This document shows positions 46,341 through 56,076 of a DNA stretch of 64,000 nt, one piece after another. Origin of the DNA: Paenibacillus sp. DMB5 (GTDB taxonomy: Bacteria; Bacillota; Bacilli; Paenibacillales; Paenibacillaceae); assembly GCF_001517085.1 (NCBI RefSeq), contig NZ_LRAC01000120.1, positions 1-64,000 on the forward strand, read 5' to 3'. The first letter of the stretch is position 1. Every line of letters starts with the position of its first letter. The notes under the pieces were generated by a model, which was given only the letters and a program-made list of their open reading frames with translations, was not told the DNA's origin and did not search any database. The translations under genes and the position numbers were made by a program.

Positions 46341-46484
46341 TTAGTGGCCCATGCCATGGGTATTGGTTGTTACTGTGCCGCTATAAACAACACTGGACAC
46401 CCCATCAGCACTTGCCGCAGTCAGAATGGCGAATGAACTAATCAGTAATACGGTGGTCAATAACAAAAGCTTCTTTTTCATCAT
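46341..46484 (-). CDS. Candidate secreted signalling propeptide (47 aa)
   Basis: A tiny gene starting at ATG 46484 or, better spaced from GAGAGGGAG, ATG 46481. It encodes KKK, a hydrophobic core of about 17 residues, an AxA-type cleavage site (AASA), and a short polar tail ending GTVTTNTHGMGH. The start overlaps the last 47 bases of the TPR gene in another frame. Length, signal, overlap and a partner TPR gene match Phr/NprX-type export peptides. The mature signal would be a few C-terminal residues. It could instead be an unrelated small secreted protein. Confidence 0.65.
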   Translation of the reverse strand: MMKKKLLLLTTVLLISSFAILTAASADGVSSVVYSGTVTTNTHGMGH

Positions 46485-47277
46485 TGAACTCCCTCTCTAT
46501 GATTTTTTTCATTATGTAGTGATACTCCTGCTGCTGGGAAGCATTGGCGTCAGTTCTAACAAGTTCATAAAAGGCAGTTGCTTTTCTAAAACCCGCCTCA
46601 TCTCTTAGTCTACCACTAAATTCAATATTTTCAATTATCAGGTTTATTGCATATTCTATTTTGCCTCTTTTAAATAAGTAAATAGATAATAGATGGATGT
46701 ATTCTATGTAGTAATGAACATCTACATCAGGTGAGGAAGCATCGGCTATTTCAACATAACCTTGTAATTCGTCCAATGCCCAATCCACTGAGTAATTGTA
46801 TTTTAACGCTGAGTCTAAGATGTTTAGCAAGCCGGCAGTAAACTCTTTTTTGTCGCATGTCTTAAGGAATTCCACGTATTCAGGCAGGACGCTATTGTTC
46901 CCCTCAAGCAAATCGATTACAAAAGCATTTGCTACGGCAATACTTTTGTAATATTCAATTTCCGACAATGAATCTTCATCATAAAGCTTTACCCAGCTCA
47001 GATTTGAATACCTTTTAATATGTTCCCTTGTAATGTTATATTCTCCTAATTTCTGATGAGCAATCCCCTTTGCACAAAGGCTAAAACCAAAATAGTAAAC
47101 CAGCGAACGCTTGAGCATTTGGGCTTCTAATCCATAGGGATTAGTTGCATGTATGACTGAAACCACTTCAATAAGCTTGTCTGATATTTCTATCATTGCT
47201 GTCCAGTTATCTAAGGAGAATGAAGCTTTTAGCATGTCTATTAACGAATCAGCATTCATGCCATTAAGTTCCAACAA
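46438..47277 (-). CDS. TPR-type protein, candidate peptide sensor
   Basis: 279 aa, all-helical, with helix pairs resembling tetratricopeptide repeats (for example SLVYYFGFSLCAKGIAHQKL, then IYLFKRGKIEYAINLIIENI). It lacks the N-terminal helix-turn-helix of PlcR/Rgg proteins and is shorter than Rap phosphatases. The start is TTG after AAGGGGTG, and a strong promoter 37 bp upstream leaves no room for a DNA-binding domain. Its 3' end overlaps the small secreted-peptide gene, as in rap-phr pairs. I suggest an RRNPP-like sensor acting by protein contact. Target unknown. Confidence 0.6.
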   Translation of the reverse strand: MLELNGMNADSLIDMLKASFSLDNWTAMIEISDKLIEVVSVIHATNPYGLEAQMLKRSLVYYFGFSLCAKGIAHQKLGEYNITREHIKRYSNLSWVKLYDEDSLSEIEYYKSIAVANAFVIDLLEGNNSVLPEYVEFLKTCDKKEFTAGLLNILDSALKYNYSVDWALDELQGYVEIADASSPDVDVHYYIEYIHLLSIYLFKRGKIEYAINLIIENIEFSGRLRDEAGFRKATAFYELVRTDANASQQQEYHYIMKKIIEREFNDEKEAFVIDHRITD

Positions 47278-47309
47278 ATACTATTTCACCCCTTTATGTG
47301 CCATTAATT

Positions 47310-47347
47310 AACAATTATAAGATCATATTGTCCTATGGTCAATTGTT
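47310..47347 (-). promoter_or_regulatory. Promoter of the TPR gene inside an inverted repeat
   Basis: TTGACC and TATAAT are separated by 17 bases on the minus strand (47342-47314). AACAATT (47310) and AATTGTT (47341) flank them symmetrically, an operator-like arrangement. Confidence 0.75.
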
Positions 47348-47445
47348 TTGCAGTTTCGTGAAATCTATGATCTAAAACGACAAATTATGATATTATCCCC
47401 ATAACATAGCTAATGCATTTTTATATTATTTAAGGAGATTATCTG

Positions 47446-47577
47446 ATGAGGTATTTCTATACATATACCGCTGCGCCGCTATCCTTTTTAACTTGCGGAA
47501 ATCTCATGAGCAAGGATGGTTCTCTTCATCACAGACGGAATTGCGGGAACTCGACATGTGTCATTCCTGTCTTCTAA
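47446..47577 (+). CDS. Possible small ORF (43 aa) divergent from the TPR gene
   Basis: AAGGAG stands eight bases before ATG 47446. The product begins RYFYTYTAAPLSFLTCG and is Cys-containing, with no signal peptide. No family recognised. It may be the start of a lost gene. Confidence 0.3.
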   Translation: MRYFYTYTAAPLSFLTCGNLMSKDGSLHHRRNCGNSTCVIPVF

Positions 47578-47655
47578 TGACCTTGGAGGCTTTGTACAGT
47601 CATGTTCTCCCCCCTCCTCCCACTCGTCTAATGAAACTTCAAGTTTTAAAAAAAA

Positions 47656-47674
47656 GACTGCCCGGAGGCAGCCT
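47656..47674 (-). terminator. Terminator of the subtilase gene
   Basis: GGCTGCC and GGGCAG(TC) pair, and the minus strand continues with eight T residues. Confidence 0.75.
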
Positions 47675-47734
47675 TTCAAGTTTCTGTATTCAGCATCACG
47701 ATGGTCAAGCGGTTTATATACTGCCTGCCAAAAC

Positions 47735-50700
47735 TTATGGGGTGCGTAAATCCTGTAAAATCCGGCTTAGGATGACAGCAGCTTGTGCCCGGGTCAAGGT
47801 GCGGCCGGGTTAAAGAGCAAGCCTTCCCCTCGCATATATCCTTGTTCGAACATATAAGCTACTGCAGCTATGTTATCCGGGGCAATTGCATGACTGTCAG
47901 CAAAAGGCAAGCTGACTTTAGACCCGTCATCTCCGTTCTTCAGTGCAGCAGCTGCCAGCGCTGCCGTTTCCTGGCGGGTAAGCGGGCGGCGGGCATCCTG
48001 TTCGCGAATATGCGTCAGCCATGTATCGCCTTTACCCTGCAGCCGGTCCAGCAGAGTCAGCAGCTCCGCGCGGTTAACCGTGTCATTCGGACTGAACATG
48101 CCTGCCGCGCCTTTTCCCGCCACCAGCTGATGAGCGGCCAGCACTTCGATGTCGTCCTTGGCCCAGTGCCCCGCCAGATCGCTGAACGTTCCGGTCCCGG
48201 CTGCGGCGGTATACGTTCCGTCACTCTTCACTTCAAGCTCCAAGCTGCCGTCTTTATCCAGCTTGCCGGACTGCAGGTATGTCCATGAACCGTCCGCTGC
48301 TTTCTTATAGGCACCGATTTTACGTTCATCACCGGCATTGGCGTTTAACGGAAGGCGGAGAATGACAGGTGTACCTGATGTCCACCCATTCTTCACGCTA
48401 ACTGCGGGTGCGCTCGATACAGCGGCCGTGCCTCTTGTCGTCAGGACGCCAGGACTGTGATTCAGCGAGAGCTCTACACTCAGCCCCTGCGTTTTGGTGA
48501 AGTCTGACAAAGCTTCTGCCGGGATGGATAAAGTGAATTCACGGCCTTCCAGCATAAGGCCAATACCGGAAGATTTCAGCTTATCCGCCTGTGCAGAGGT
48601 CAGAGACAACCGGACGGACGAATAATTTGCGAAGAGCACATCGCTTAACGAAAGCATCGCATACGAAGACTGTGCCTGCAGCATTGCCTCATTCAGCGCC
48701 TTGTCTGATACGGCAAGAACGGCTGACGGAAGAGCAGAAGCACCGGTTGCGTTCGCCGTAAGTATTCCTGAACGGACGGAGAAAGTATTCCCCGTCACAG
48801 GTACCGGCGTTCCAGGCGCTGGATTAGGCTGACTGCCAGGCTGCTCGGGCTGCTGCGGTTCCGGCTCATCAGGATCCGTTACCGTTAACTGGGCTCTTGC
48901 AAGTCCGGCTGCAGCAGTAGAGGTCCGCCCCTCGTTCCAGAACAGCAGGTCTCCCAGCTCAAACGTATAGCTTCCCGCCTCGGCAGGCACAAAGGTAAAG
49001 GAAGCAACGCTGCCTTCGCCGGAGTAGACGCTGTTCGTCAGCTGAACACCGTACCGCACCACCTGTCGGCCGTCGGAGATTTCGAACGAATCAGTGTATT
49101 CCGTTAGCGGTACCCCCGGATCATGCTCCTCCTGATAAGTAGCCAGCTGGACGCTCGGCTGAATGACAGGAGTCTGCAGCCTGCCGTCATAAGCGAGACT
49201 CATCATCGCACCGTAGACCGACTCGGCTGCTGTGAACCGGACTTCAACCGTTACCGGCTGTCCGGTCTTCACGCTTGCTGCGCTCAGAGCCGGCGTTACC
49301 GTAATAGCATCAGCGCCGGTGCTGTATTTCAGCAGCTGGGCGTAGTCTTCGTCCGCCGCGCCATTCCCGGCGATGTCGTAGGCGTAAATATAGAAATCAT
49401 TCATCCCTTCGCGGAGCGGGACCTCGATTTCAAAATAACCGTCCGGGTACAGAACGCCGTCCGCCTGCTGTGTGGCCCCGTCCTCCGCTTCGTAAACGGC
49501 GCTTATTCCGATCAGATCCTCCATCACATACTCGTCCGTTCCGGAAATCAGCTCAAGCAGCAGGTCGTCCACAATATCTCCATACAGCACCGCCTGCCGC
49601 TCTCCATCACGGGGCTCCACTTCATCCAGCATAACGGAAGAAAGAAGGGGCGCGCCGGTGTCAACGGCAACGCTGAACCGTTGTTCGTCGAGCCGGAACC
49701 GGTCTTCCCCGTACACCGGTGTAACGATGTAGAAACCATCCTCGAGCGGTTCTAGCTTTCCGGTCCCGCTGTCATAGACCCTGCCGTTCCAGTCGTCTTC
49801 ATACCGGCCTTTGGCATAATCGCCGCCATTCGCATAAATGTCGCCGACAACCTCTCCGTCTCCCGTATTGAAGTCAAAGCGCGAGACCTCAAAATTCAGG
49901 TCCGTTACCCTTTCATTCACCGAGAAATACAGTCCGTTCATATCCGACAAGCCGTCGCCGTTCGGCGAAAAGACCAGATCATTAACATTCGCTGAATCAA
50001 CGGCATCAAGCTTCATTTGATCCCCTAATATTGCGGCCAAAGGAAGAAACAGCGTCTGACCCTCCATTCCTGTCAGCTTGACCGCACCCTCATAGAACCC
50101 GTCCCTGGCGTCATCGCCAATCGACAGGGTAACTTCAAAAGAGGAGCCTTCAGCCGGAAGCTCAAGTGATTCGGCACTTGTATACGCGTTTATTCCTGCA
50201 TGTTTGGTGTACCATTCAATTTCAGCCTTGTAATCAAGCGGAGCACCAGACAAATTATCCAGATAGACGGTTTTGGTAACCGTGCTGTTCCGGTTCTGGA
50301 TTCCGAATGACAATGACCCTGTATAATAAGGATCCGGCTCCAGGCCGGAAATTCCAAGATCCAGCTGTTCGAACACCTTGGCTATAACCGGACTTTGTAT
50401 TACACGATCCAGATGCGGAAGACCTGCACCTTGTTCGAAGTAGCCGTACTCAAATCCATTGCGGTCGGTCAGCGGCTCTGCGCTGTTCATGAGCATGGAT
50501 TTGATCTGTTCCGGATCCAGCGGTTTCTGAAGCATATCCTCACCCGCCTGCAGCAGCAGCGCGGCGGCACCGGCTATATGAGGCGCAGCCATGCTTGTCC
50601 CTTCCTCTTCGGCATAGGCCGTATCGTAGGTGCCGTCCATACCAGCCCACACAGGTACGGAAGATAAGATGTCAACGCCAGGCGCAATGATCTCAGGTTT

Positions 50701-52283
50701 AATGATGAAGTCGGGCAGCCCCGGTCCCTTCGAGCTGAAGTCCGCCAGTCTCTCCGGTTCATTAATCAACTCGTAACTCAGCGTACCTTCACCGTTCACA
50801 AGCTCCTGCTTCAGAGCCTTCCCTTCGGCCAGCGTAATTCCATAGGTCGGAATATAATCCCCGGCCCGGGTTAGGGAAGGGCGTACAGGTTCAGTCTCGT
50901 TGTTTGCGATAAGCAGTGCAGCTGCACCGGCTTTCTTGGCGTTCAAAGACTTGGCTGCAAAATCCAGTCCGCCCCCGCGGTCCACCAGCACGAAGTCTCC
51001 CTGAACATTAACCTTGTCAAAATCCGCTGCGGATCCTGCTCCTGCGTAGACTATCCGCACTCCTGACTCCTCTTCCGTAAGCTCAGGAGACAAGAATGCC
51101 CGCAGCCCGTAAACGGGCTCAGCGTCTCCGATATGAATGACAGGAGTCACGACCGGCTTGGTTGAGGCGCCGACTGTGATTGCGCGATGTGCGCCGCCGG
51201 GAGTAGTAAGCGTATAAGAGCCGTTTTCTCCGGTATTCCCGGCAGCGATGACGACTGTAATGCCTGCCTTCACCGCGTTATCAGCTGCAATGGCATCTGG
51301 GGCGTAGGACTGGTTAAAGCCCGACCCGAGCGACATGTTAATGACATCGGCGCCGTCTGCAGCAGCCCTTTCGATTCCCGCCAGCGTCTGCTCCGTCGAT
51401 CCGTTGCCGTAGGGGCCTAGTACACGGTACGCATAAATCTCCGCACCGGGAGCAACGCCTGCTACAATGCCTGCCACATGTGTACCGTGCGCGGTTTCAT
51501 AAGGAGTGCCGTCGGCATCCGGAGGGATTTGATCCGGGTTGTCCGTTTCATAAGGATCATCATCCTCATCGACCAGATCATATCCGCCGGCATACCGGTC
51601 CTTTAAAAGCGGATGGTTATAGTCGATCCCCGTGTCGAGAACGGCTACCTTTACCCCCTCCCCTGTAATTCCCTGGCCAATCAGACTGTCTGCACCGATC
51701 AAGTCGCCGCTTGCAATATCAGGGATGGGACCGGCCAGCGGTTCCGCACTTATCGGCGCCCCCTGTACGGCCTCGTCCGGATACACCGCCTTGACGCCCG
51801 GCAGATCAAGCAGCTTGTCCACCTGATTCCCCGGCAGCGTCAGTGCATACCCGTTAAACACCTCGGTGAATTCGCTGCCTGCCGCAGCACCCAGGCGGGC
51901 GCCGCCTGTCTAAAAGCGGCATGCTCGGCGCGGAGCTTGTTGCGTTGGAGCGATGGTGAGAAGGACTTCCCCGCACTTTGTTCTACAACCCTGGCAGGTT
52001 CGCTTCTCAGCTCGACGATGACCTTGATCGGAGATGAAGAGTCGGTGTGCGGAACATAATTTTTGGGTGCCGGCATTTCAGCGAGCATCGCCTTGAAGGC
52101 CGTCCCGAGATCTCCGGCAGCACCTCCCCATTTCGGAGTTACGCCCGGAGCTTCCGCAAATCCACCAGGAAGCGGAGGCAGGAATGGCGCTGATGACGCA
52201 GCTCCAGCCGGGAGCAGCAGCGCAGCAGCCAAAGTAAGGCTGACAGCGCCTGCACCGATCCTGCGGTAATCATTTTTTGACAT
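47735..52283 (-). pseudogene. SLH-anchored S8 subtilase, two one-base lesions
   Basis: A secreted serine protease start at ATG 52283 (GGGGG upstream) with a signal peptide and an inhibitor-like prodomain. The catalytic triad is in VAVLDTGIDYNHP, HGTHVAGIVAG and GTSMAAPHIAGAA, with a PA domain inserted before the Ser. Fn3-like and cohesin-like beta domains follow, then a Pro/Gln linker and SLH repeats for cell-wall binding. The frame breaks near 51897-51905 and again at 47807-47809. One base at each restores 1516 aa ending LTRAQAAVILSRILQ, the standard last SLH segment. Base composition is clearly GC-richer than its neighbours. Confidence 0.85.
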
Positions 52284-52500
52284 TAGGAACCCCCTGTTCG
52301 TTGAATCATTCATTCCGGCATTTCATAAAATCCTTACTTTCTGATATGTATGCGTAAAGGAATATGTAATAGGTAATCTGCCGGATAATCCCTTCAATTT
52401 TACAGTTATTTAGGTATTTCGGATATCATGCTTAAGTACTATGTTCTATGGCGCTGACTCAGGGGTTTAGCGCATGTAAATAAACAAACAAGCTGCCCTT

Positions 52501-52578
52501 GGTCAGGACAAGAACTTGTTCCCGTAAAACAGAAAACCCGCGCACAGCGCGGGTTCCATTGAGACTATGTACTTGTCC
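52501..52578. repeat. Dispersed palindromic repeat, copy 5
   Basis: GGACAAGAACTTGTTCCC, a CCCGCGCACAGCGCGGG hairpin and GAGACTATGTACTTGTCC. Nothing else is seen between 52284 and 52650. Confidence 0.65.
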
Positions 52579-52652
52579 TCCGGCTTCTAGTCGAAATGCT
52601 GCAGGCCAGGCCACACAAGCCATTGTGCAACTTTGAGTATTTTGACACAAAA

Positions 52653-52684
52653 AATAAGCCGATCCTTTGGGGGATCGGCTTATT
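52653..52684 (-). terminator. Terminator of the 62 aa gene
   Basis: AATAAGCCGATCC pairs with GGATCGGCTTATT, with an A-rich plus strand giving T residues on the minus strand. Confidence 0.8.
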
Positions 52685-52701
52685 CCTGGGCGTCGCTAAA
52701 T

Positions 52702-52890
52702 TCAATCTTGTCTGTTCTCAACCGATTTCATACGGTTTTGATCATCAGACAGCCGGTCGTTACTGAATTCCTGGCCTGCTTCTACCTCACCATGCTCACT
52801 GACACTGCGTGCAAAATTGGTGAACTGTCTTTTTTGCTCATCCATTTCGTGCTTTTTCTTTAGAAGCTCCTTCGGATCCTGAGTAGTCAT
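52702..52890 (-). CDS. Small hydrophilic protein (62 aa)
   Basis: AGGAGG lies seven bases before the ATG and a clear terminator follows, so this is likely a real gene. The product is highly charged and soluble (DPKELLKKKHEMDEQKRQFT), reminiscent of small spore or stress proteins, but no family is recognised. It sits between the subtilase and the second BCCT gene. Confidence 0.65.
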   Translation of the reverse strand: MTTQDPKELLKKKHEMDEQKRQFTNFARSVSEHGEVEAGQEFSNDRLSDDQNRMKSVENRQD

Positions 52891-52984
52891 ATCTTAACCT
52901 CCTGGAAAATCAGATCATACTGCTTTTGTTCTTTTGAAGTTTTCCATTATATCCAAGTGCTTATTCAAGTAATTTAATGTTACT

Positions 52985-54523
52985 TCAATGGGACTGTGCC
53001 TGTTCCTCCAGCAGTTGTTTCAGCTTTTGGCGTTGGCGTTTTTCCCTTTGACGGCGCTCTTTATCCTCAGCCTGCAGAGCCTTGAGCAGGGAGAAGCACA
53101 TCCCGATCAGGACAATCGCAAAAGGTAAGGCTGCTACAATCGAGGCGGTCTGAAGGCCGCTTAATCCGCCGCTGATCATCAGAACCACAGCTATGGCGGA
53201 TTGCAGGATACCCCAGGTTAATTTCACTCTTGCACTGGGATTGAGCCTGCCGTCTGAGGTCAGCATGCCCAGCACAAAGGTAGCCGAGTCAGCTGAAGTT
53301 ACAAAAAAGATTATGATCAGAAGCGTAGCAATAAACGCGATTAGGGTACCTAAGGGCAACTGCTCCAAAGTGATAAAAAGAGCGGTAGTAGTATCTTCTT
53401 TAACGGATAACGCTAAATGGGCAGCATCGAACATTTCCAGGTGAAGACCTGTACCGCCAAAAACCGAAAACCAGATAAAACCAAACAGACTCGGAATGAT
53501 CATGACGCATATCACAAATTCCTTAATGGTCCTCCCCTTGGAGACTCTTGCAATAAAAGTTCCAACGAAGGGAGCCCAGGCGATCCACCAGGCCCAATAG
53601 AATAACGTCCAGGCTCCGACCCAGGTTCCCCTTGAAAATGGAGTCAGCCTCAAGCTCATATTAATGATATTTTGCAGGTAGCTGCCTAACGTGGTTGTAA
53701 AGGTATCAAATATAAAAGAGGTCGGGCCTGTGGCCCACACGAATAGCATTAACAGCACCGCTATAATTAAATTTGTGTTGCTGAGGATTTTAATGCCTTT
53801 GTCGAGACCCGTCGTTGCGGAGATGAGGTACAATACGGTCATTACCGCGATAATGACGATCTGTGCTGTTATCGTGTTAGAAACTCCAAATAAATAATGT
53901 AATCCTCCGCTGATCTGAAGAGCACCGAGTCCAAGCGAAGTAGCCACGCCAAATACGGTGCAAATAACCGCCAGAATGTCGATAACCTTGCCGAGCCAGA
54001 CAGCAGCCAGCCGTTCTCCGATTAAGGGAATAAAGGTTGAACTGATCAAGCCTTTATAACCTTTGCGGAACTGGAAGTATGCAAGCGCCAATCCGATAAC
54101 CGTATAAATAGCCCACGGATGAAGTCCCCAGTGAAAAAAGGAATAGCGCATTGAAATCCTTGCAGCTTCTGCCGTACCTCCCTCTACGCCCTCCGGCGGA
54201 GATAAGTAGTGGGACAAAGGCTCAGCCACGCCCCAGAATACAAGTCCAATCCCCATACCTGCGCTAAAAAGCATCGACAGCCAGGATAGTGTGGAGTATT
54301 CCGGTTCATCATCGTCATCTCCAAGCCGGACGCCGCCAAACCTGCTGAAGGCTAAATAGAACGTAAAGATCAGGAAGAACAGTGTGGCCAGCAAATAAAA
54401 CCAGCCGAAATTGTGAATGGAGAAGTTGTAGGCGATGTTAGCCGTACTTGCCAGCCGGTCAGGGGCTACTGCTCCCCATATTGCAAAAATCGCAACAATG
54501 GTAATTGAAATAGTGAAAACCAT
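52985..54523 (-). CDS. BCCT-family osmolyte transporter, copy 2
   Basis: 512 aa, near-identical in layout to the protein at 32359-33882, with the same SAGMGIGLVFWGVAEPLSH and WAWWIAWAPFVGTF segments and the same ribosome-site context (GGAGGTTTATTTATGG). It probably imports betaine, choline or carnitine. It lacks the MarR neighbour of copy 1, so the two may be expressed under different conditions. The C-terminal tail again is basic and Gln-rich. Confidence 0.93.
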   Translation of the reverse strand: MVFTISITIVAIFAIWGAVAPDRLASTANIAYNFSIHNFGWFYLLATLFFLIFTFYLAFSRFGGVRLGDDDDEPEYSTLSWLSMLFSAGMGIGLVFWGVAEPLSHYLSPPEGVEGGTAEAARISMRYSFFHWGLHPWAIYTVIGLALAYFQFRKGYKGLISSTFIPLIGERLAAVWLGKVIDILAVICTVFGVATSLGLGALQISGGLHYLFGVSNTITAQIVIIAVMTVLYLISATTGLDKGIKILSNTNLIIAVLLMLFVWATGPTSFIFDTFTTTLGSYLQNIINMSLRLTPFSRGTWVGAWTLFYWAWWIAWAPFVGTFIARVSKGRTIKEFVICVMIIPSLFGFIWFSVFGGTGLHLEMFDAAHLALSVKEDTTTALFITLEQLPLGTLIAFIATLLIIIFFVTSADSATFVLGMLTSDGRLNPSARVKLTWGILQSAIAVVLMISGGLSGLQTASIVAALPFAIVLIGMCFSLLKALQAEDKERRQREKRQRQKLKQLLEEQAQSH

Positions 54524-54660
54524 AAATAAACCTCCATTGATGTCAAATGAATCAGGTTTTCTTCAGTATGTGTTTATTCAGCCTGTAATATTTGGATAAA
54601 GTTAAAATAACCTGTTCTAAGATAAACCTATCAGGTACCAAGCAGATAAAAAGCAAAAAG

Positions 54661-54679
54661 AGTCTGCTTGGCGCAGACT
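54661..54679 (-). terminator. Terminator of the acyltransferase-like gene
   Basis: AGTCTGC and GCAGACT form a hairpin; the minus strand continues CTTTTTGC. Confidence 0.65.
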
Positions 54680-54726
54680 CCTCCATTGACATGAATATAA
54701 AATGTTGATGTACCTATTTGGCGGCT

Positions 54727-55551
54727 TTATGATTCCTTCCAAGGGTCTTCCTGTAGTCTTCCGGTGGCAGCGCCAAGATTAGAGCCTTCCAATAGGCATG
54801 CCTTGATTTTTCTCTGCAGGGAGGTATCTTCCCTAAGTTCGCGTACCGGAATATCAGTTCTTCCGAATACCCATCTGATAAAGCTGTCGTTCGTTTCATC
54901 TACATGTACTAATTCGAAAGCCCTTTGAAAACCGAGTATCTTTGAACTCTCCGGCAGCAGCTTTGTAAGGTGTGGAGACAGCAGCCAGGAATCGCACATC
55001 ATATCCGACTGTCCATAATCCGGGAAGTACCGGGTGAAAAATGCTCTGGCATCCTCATAGGACTCCCGCAAACGTTCTCGCCCCATACTGGCATCAGCGG
55101 GGATATGTATGTTAATCCATTTCTTTTTTTCCCTTTCGATCATTTCATATTCAAGAGCACCGATCCGGAATTCGCGAAGTGAAAGCTGTCTTGGGAACCA
55201 CCATGCCCACTTAAATGCATAGGTCCCGTATAGCTTATGATGTTCCTCTACGAATCGGGTGCAGAACTTCATCGTATCGGTAAAAATGGCATCGCTAATT
55301 CCTCTTTTTTTGTATTCTTTATGTGAATCAACTGCACAAAGAAGCATAATAGTAAGCATTTTGCTCCCATCCGGATCCTCTCCGAGGACACCGGCAATTT
55401 CTTTGACTCCATTTTCCCATTGTGATGGGTCATCCAGAACAGCAGACAGTGACTCTGTTGATTTTTCATTGTAATCGCTTGCAAATTCTAGTACTGAGCC
55501 TGTCATTTGCTCGGGCAAGCAAATCATTTCGCATAAATCAATTAAATTCAT
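54727..55551 (-). CDS. GNAT-like acyltransferase-domain protein
   Basis: 274 aa matching the two-domain family of GNAT-type N-acyltransferases with a helical N-terminal domain and a C-terminal GNAT fold: WWFPRQLSLREFRIGALEYE, INIHIPADASM, ARAFFTRYFPDY and MCDSWLLSPHLTKLLPESS are typical. The substrate is unknown. GGAGGG precedes the ATG. It stands alone between two terminators. Confidence 0.8.
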   Translation of the reverse strand: MNLIDLCEMICLPEQMTGSVLEFASDYNEKSTESLSAVLDDPSQWENGVKEIAGVLGEDPDGSKMLTIMLLCAVDSHKEYKKRGISDAIFTDTMKFCTRFVEEHHKLYGTYAFKWAWWFPRQLSLREFRIGALEYEMIEREKKKWINIHIPADASMGRERLRESYEDARAFFTRYFPDYGQSDMMCDSWLLSPHLTKLLPESSKILGFQRAFELVHVDETNDSFIRWVFGRTDIPVRELREDTSLQRKIKACLLEGSNLGAATGRLQEDPWKES

Positions 55552-55872
55552 ATTATATTCCCTCCTTATTTAAATAGTATCAAATTTTTCTGTCCCAAAG
55601 TGAGGTTTTGATTAATCAGTCGAATTCTTGTGAAAATAAAAAGACCGCCTCGCTTGAATAGAGACGATCTTCTAAACTCCGGTTGTATATGAACCTTTCA
55701 TTTAACGGCTCACCATATCAGAATAGCTGTTATCACTGACCAAGTGCCGGAGCAATCAAAGCCTGAAGTTGTGGTTCCTCCATAAAGATAAGGGGTTCCA
55801 GATGGTAGGCAGCCTGTCAATCCTTTTAAAATTTAATAGAATCAAAAGTAACGTTTTTGTCATTAATTCAAT
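55552..55872 (-). pseudogene. Gene-poor stretch with an NlpC/P60 scrap
   Basis: Minus-strand 55740-55822 reads SGTPYLYGGTTTSGFDCSGT, the catalytic Cys segment of an NlpC/P60 peptidase, and then stops. No start or rest of the domain is present. A weak hairpin lies near 55638-55672. Confidence 0.5.
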
Positions 55873-56076
55873 TTAATGTTTTTTCCTCATAAAAACAGCA
55901 CACAAAAATACGATAAAAATAATACATGCCAGCATCTTTATGATCCCGCTTATTTGGATTAAGGGATTGCCCTGAAAAGATACTGCGGATATCGTCATGC
56001 ACGTTAAGCCCATACCGATAAAAAGAGCCGCTATGAGCCATTGAATTTTTTTCATTAGCCTGCCTCCTGACATCAT
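55873..56076 (-). CDS. Small two-helix membrane protein of the two-component operon
   Basis: 60-67 aa. The ATG at 56076 overlaps the histidine kinase stop (ATGA); a second ATG at 56055 follows AGGAGG closely. Two membrane helices (IQWLIAALFIGMGLTCMTIS and IIKMLACIIFIVFLCAVF) end in RKKH. Probably translated with the kinase and perhaps an accessory to it. Function unknown. Confidence 0.6.
   Translation of the reverse strand: MMSGGRLMKKIQWLIAALFIGMGLTCMTISAVSFQGNPLIQISGIIKMLACIIFIVFLCAVFMRKKH

Noticed and set aside
49123..49755. 210-codon plus-strand frame inside the subtilase gene
   Set aside because: Antisense shadow of a GC-rich gene; no start context and no recognisable protein.
12326..52578. 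CRISPR array
   Set aside because: The repeats with GACAAGAACTT are dispersed and not regularly spaced, there are no spacers, and no cas gene is present.
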